Assembly: GCA_002389645.1 (NCBI GenBank)
Contig: DGQE01000034.1
Span: 66,775-130,774, forward strand
Direction: 5' to 3'
Length of the DNA stretch: 64,000 bases
Source: Flavobacteriales bacterium UBA4422
Lineage (GTDB): Bacteria > Bacteroidota > Bacteroidia > Flavobacteriales_G > Salibacteraceae
The notes beneath the pieces are model-generated. The model saw only the letters and a program-made list of their open reading frames with translations, made no database searches and was not told the origin of the DNA. Positions 61,868 to 64,000 of this stretch are shown in pieces. Positions within the stretch are counted from its first letter, which is position 1, and the number at the start of each line of letters is the position of its first letter. Made by a program: the position numbers and the translations under genes.

Positions 61868-62453
61868 GAATCAAAAGTATAAGTTTTTCATCAAGGGGAA
61901 TGCCGTCATCTTCAGACAGACAGCGGAATTTCAAGAAAATAAGCCACAATTAACAAACTATTGGATCGATCGACTCAAGAAGATGGATCTGTCAGAAGAT
62001 ACAATGGTGGAGGTTAGTGACTTGCGGTCTTTTATAGACCAAGTCAAGTTTAGTCTGTTGTTCATAAAAGCTGGTGGTGGATATGTTTTGAATTCTCAGA
62101 GAGAGCTATTGATGATATACAGAAGAGGGTTTTGGGATTTACCTAAAGGCAAACTTGACGAAGGAGAAACCATTGAAGAATGTGCTGTCAGAGAGGTGGA
62201 AGAAGAGTGCGGTATATCTCAATTAAGTACTCAATCAAAACCATTTTCCACGTTTCATCTTTATGAAGAAAAGGGTAAGGCTGTAGTGAAAGAATCTGTT
62301 TGGTTTAAAATGACATGTGCGGATGACAATGAATTGATTCCGCAAACCGAGGAAGATATTTTGGAGGCGCGATGGGTTAAAACACCTATTCCAAAAGAAT
62401 TAAATGATGGAGCATACCTATCAATTAGAGAAGTGCTCAATCACTTCGCTTAG
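61866..62453 (+). CDS. NUDIX hydrolase
   Basis: 195 residues. After about 70 residues of N-terminal domain, the Nudix box is complete: GKLDEGETIEECAVREVEEE followed by CGI, providing the metal-binding glutamates. The substrate is not predictable. Its start overlaps the pyrE start and its stop overlaps the end of the convergent TlpA-fold gene by 4 bases, so both ends of this gene are shared with neighbours. A near-match -7 TACTTTG (one base short) sits at 61835-61841 in pyrE. Confidence 0.92.
   Translation: MNQKYKFFIKGNAVIFRQTAEFQENKPQLTNYWIDRLKKMDLSEDTMVEVSDLRSFIDQVKFSLLFIKAGGGYVLNSQRELLMIYRRGFWDLPKGKLDEGETIEECAVREVEEECGISQLSTQSKPFSTFHLYEEKGKAVVKESVWFKMTCADDNELIPQTEEDILEARWVKTPIPKELNDGAYLSIREVLNHFA
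61872..61879 (-). promoter_or_regulatory. -7 element upstream of pyrE, inside the NUDIX gene
   Basis: On the minus strand TACTTTTG, an exact TAnnTTTG match, 4 bases before the pyrE ATG and within codons 3-5 of the divergent NUDIX gene. No -33 TTG at 17-23 bases. A leaderless pyrE mRNA is predicted. Confidence 0.5.
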
Positions 62454-63931
62454 TTGTCGTGAGGTAACAGTGGCTCTTCAGTAACTTCTGGCGGTTGAAG
62501 CTTAAAGAGTAATGGTTTGTTGGGGTGTTCTTCGTTCCAGGTTTTTGCAAAAAGCACCTCGATTCTGCTTCCTGGAGGTGGTGATGGAACTTTTATGAAT
62601 TTCAAGTCTTTATCCAGATAAAAATATGCTGGTAGAGCGCGTAAGTCATAGTTTGTTAGCAATGACCCAGGAGTTTGAGCAGTGCCAAAAACCCAATTGA
62701 AATCGTATTTTTTTGTGAAGGATTTTAACCTTGCTGGATTTTCTTTTGTAGAAATGCTGAACATGGCTATATCTGTTCCATAACCTTCTTTCAAAATCTT
62801 CATTAGACTCATTTCTTTCAGCGTTTCAGCGGTAAAATTGTCGAAGAATTGAATGTATACATACCTGCCTTTGAACTCAGACATTCGGTAAGTGTTTCCC
62901 TGAGCATCAGCAAATTCAAAGTCAGAAGCCAAGGCTCCGGGTGAAAACCGAGTTAGAAGCTGTTCTGCATTTGCAGCAATTAGTCTACATGCATCATCTT
63001 GTGCATTCATAATCAATGAATCAAGCAAAGAGATAATATCATTTAGGTTCGCTTTCTGCTCTGCTCCCAATTCGTATAGTTCAGTTGCAATTAAAAGCTC
63101 TCGAAAGGTTCGCTTTTCTAAAAATGGATCAACTTCCATACAAGAATAGATTAAGTCGTAATTTGTATTTGCAATGGCGGAGTCGGCAATTGATTGGAAC
63201 CTATATGCGGATGATGGATTAAGGAATGTCAGGTATTCTTCGAAAAAGAAACCAAAGGCCGTTGAGAAGCTGATGTGATTGTATGCAGGGGAATAGTTTT
63301 TAAAGTACTTGTCGTATACCTTTTGTTTTCCGTGATTAGTTTGCAGCTCTAGTGTCGCTAATCTGAAATGAAGGTGAGTTTTTAAGTATTCACTTTTAGT
63401 GTCAGAATACAATTCATTCAGAAGAATGACTAATGAGTCAGCTTTGGGGATGATCTTTTGACTCACTCCTCGTCCATAGTATCTAGAGTTATCTATAAGA
63501 AACTGATTAATGCTCTTTTCAATATCTGTTATGTGCTTATTGAGTTTGCCATCAGACTCGAAAATGTCTGGCATTATAAAAATGTCCTTCGCGAGATTGT
63601 AGCTTTCTTCTCCCTCGGGTTTATCATAAACCAGCGTGTATTGATTTCCAGGTTCAATAAAAAGGTGGGCATTTATTCTGCCAATTTTAACTAAGAATAG
63701 CCCTGTTTTTTCGACATTGAATTGAAATTTGAAACTACCGTCTGATTGGATCTCCATTTTTTCCAAAACAGAAGACTTAAAGGTGAAAAGATCTAAATAT
63801 TGACGTATTTCTATCGTTTTCCCTCTGTAGTAAAAAGCATTTCCTTGAATGGTGGTTTGCTCAGAAAAACCAACGAATGAAACAAAGAAAAAGCTGAGGA
63901 CTAATAGTGTTATTTTATTAAATCTAAGCAT
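62450..63931 (-). CDS. TlpA/AhpC-fold secreted protein lacking the active-site CxxC
   Basis: 493 residues. A signal peptide ends near VGFSEQ (residue 24). Residues 25-110 are DUF4369-like (TIQGNAFYYRGKTIEIRQY, split), 120-320 mostly helical, and 330-470 a TlpA-type thioredoxin fold (PGALASDFEFADAQGN, then FKGRYVYIQFF and a cis-Pro loop LRALPAYFYLD). Where TlpA has WCxxC, residues 362-370 read FFDNFTAET, so there is no redox pair. A non-redox, perhaps binding, role is inferred. It overlaps the NUDIX stop by 4 bases and the end of the upstream gene by 8 bases. Confidence 0.85.
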   Translation of the reverse strand: MLRFNKITLLVLSFFFVSFVGFSEQTTIQGNAFYYRGKTIEIRQYLDLFTFKSSVLEKMEIQSDGSFKFQFNVEKTGLFLVKIGRINAHLFIEPGNQYTLVYDKPEGEESYNLAKDIFIMPDIFESDGKLNKHITDIEKSINQFLIDNSRYYGRGVSQKIIPKADSLVILLNELYSDTKSEYLKTHLHFRLATLELQTNHGKQKVYDKYFKNYSPAYNHISFSTAFGFFFEEYLTFLNPSSAYRFQSIADSAIANTNYDLIYSCMEVDPFLEKRTFRELLIATELYELGAEQKANLNDIISLLDSLIMNAQDDACRLIAANAEQLLTRFSPGALASDFEFADAQGNTYRMSEFKGRYVYIQFFDNFTAETLKEMSLMKILKEGYGTDIAMFSISTKENPARLKSFTKKYDFNWVFGTAQTPGSLLTNYDLRALPAYFYLDKDLKFIKVPSPPPGSRIEVLFAKTWNEEHPNKPLLFKLQPPEVTEEPLLPHDN

Positions 63932-64000
63932 TGAGTGTCATAGCTTTCGGAAGGAACTGGGTGATATCACCTTCATTTTTATATATCTCACGTACAATGC
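63924..64000 (-). CDS. coaD: Probable pantetheine-phosphate adenylyltransferase, C-terminal fragment
   Basis: The last 24 codons of a gene that enters from the right edge, ending in TAG 8 bases inside the next gene. The peptide IVREIYKNEGDITQFLPKAM matches the C-terminal I-V-R-x-I-x-x-x-G-D-x-x-x-F-x-P pattern of CoaD, which makes dephospho-CoA from 4'-phosphopantetheine. Neighbouring NUDIX and pyrE genes also occur near coaD in other Bacteroidota, as far as I recall. The identification rests on a short piece, so confidence is moderate. Confidence 0.6.
   Translation of the reverse strand, partial: IVREIYKNEGDITQFLPKAMTLNA

Noticed and set aside
1..64000. Mobile element, prophage, CRISPR array or defence island
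   Set aside because: No transposase, integrase, terminal inverted repeat, direct-repeat array or nuclease/toxin pair was seen. The gene content is housekeeping and envelope related throughout.

Overview
The window is ordinary chromosomal DNA of a Gram-negative member of the Bacteroidota, most likely Cytophagales. The evidence is: fusA lying directly against rpsJ with no tuf between them; promoters with the TAnnTTTG -7 element typical of this phylum; two proteins with C-terminal type IX secretion (T9SS) sorting domains; a GWxTD-type lipoprotein; lipid A genes lpxK and lpxH; and several lipoproteins and outer-membrane barrels of Bacteroidota type. I see no phage, insertion sequence, integron, CRISPR array or other sign of recent transfer. 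No gene-free stretch exceeds about 260 bases.

1-16782: the 3' part of fusA followed by an unbroken S10-spc-alpha run (rpsJ to rplQ) that includes secY, map, infA and a 38-residue rpmJ. It is closed by a strong hairpin terminator. S14, S4 and L36 are all of the zinc-independent kind. 16807-20600: carA and eno (probably one unit) and a citrate synthase gene with its own promoter, ended by two terminators.

20739-31916: a degenerate zinc-ribbon coiled-coil protein and a Nif3-like protein on the minus strand. Divergent from them is a plus-strand run: lpxK, purine nucleoside phosphorylase, gatB, a TlpA-like thioredoxin lipoprotein, an M1 metallopeptidase that appears fused to an outer-membrane barrel, and an LpxH-type phosphoesterase. 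The run ends against a minus-strand GAPDH gene. 32006-36294 (minus): a very large T9SS-exported beta-propeller protein, a probable outer-membrane barrel and a 43-residue lipoprotein.

36433-40924 (plus): ung, an Omp85-type protein, a GWxTD protein and rlmB. 40900-48205: an unrecognised 519-residue protein (minus), a T9SS-exported M1 aminopeptidase (plus), and an OmpP1/FadL-type barrel paired with a Trp/Asn/Gly- and Ser/Arg-rich low-complexity lipoprotein (minus). 48462-51091: proS (archaeal/eukaryal type), an unrecognised 233-residue protein, tRNA-Glu and rpsT. 51104-55800: radC, a polysaccharide-deacetylase-like protein, an acyltransferase-like protein, upp, a small membrane protein and a YjjG-type HAD phosphatase, all tightly packed.

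55786-60015 (minus): rsfS, ftsH, a DUF2007 protein, cdsA and psd, combining phospholipid synthesis with membrane protein quality control. 60096-64000: birA, an SRPBCC protein, pyrE and a NUDIX gene whose start codons overlap, a TlpA-fold protein lacking the CxxC pair, and the last 24 codons of a probable coaD at the right edge.

I do not see an obviously new multi-gene system. The points most worth checking are: a Zn-ribbon protein that has lost all its cysteines; the peptidase-barrel fusion; several genes whose start codon lies only 4-6 bases after a -7 element (predicted leaderless mRNAs); the overlapping pyrE/NUDIX start codons; and five convergent gene pairs whose coding ends overlap with no terminator between them.
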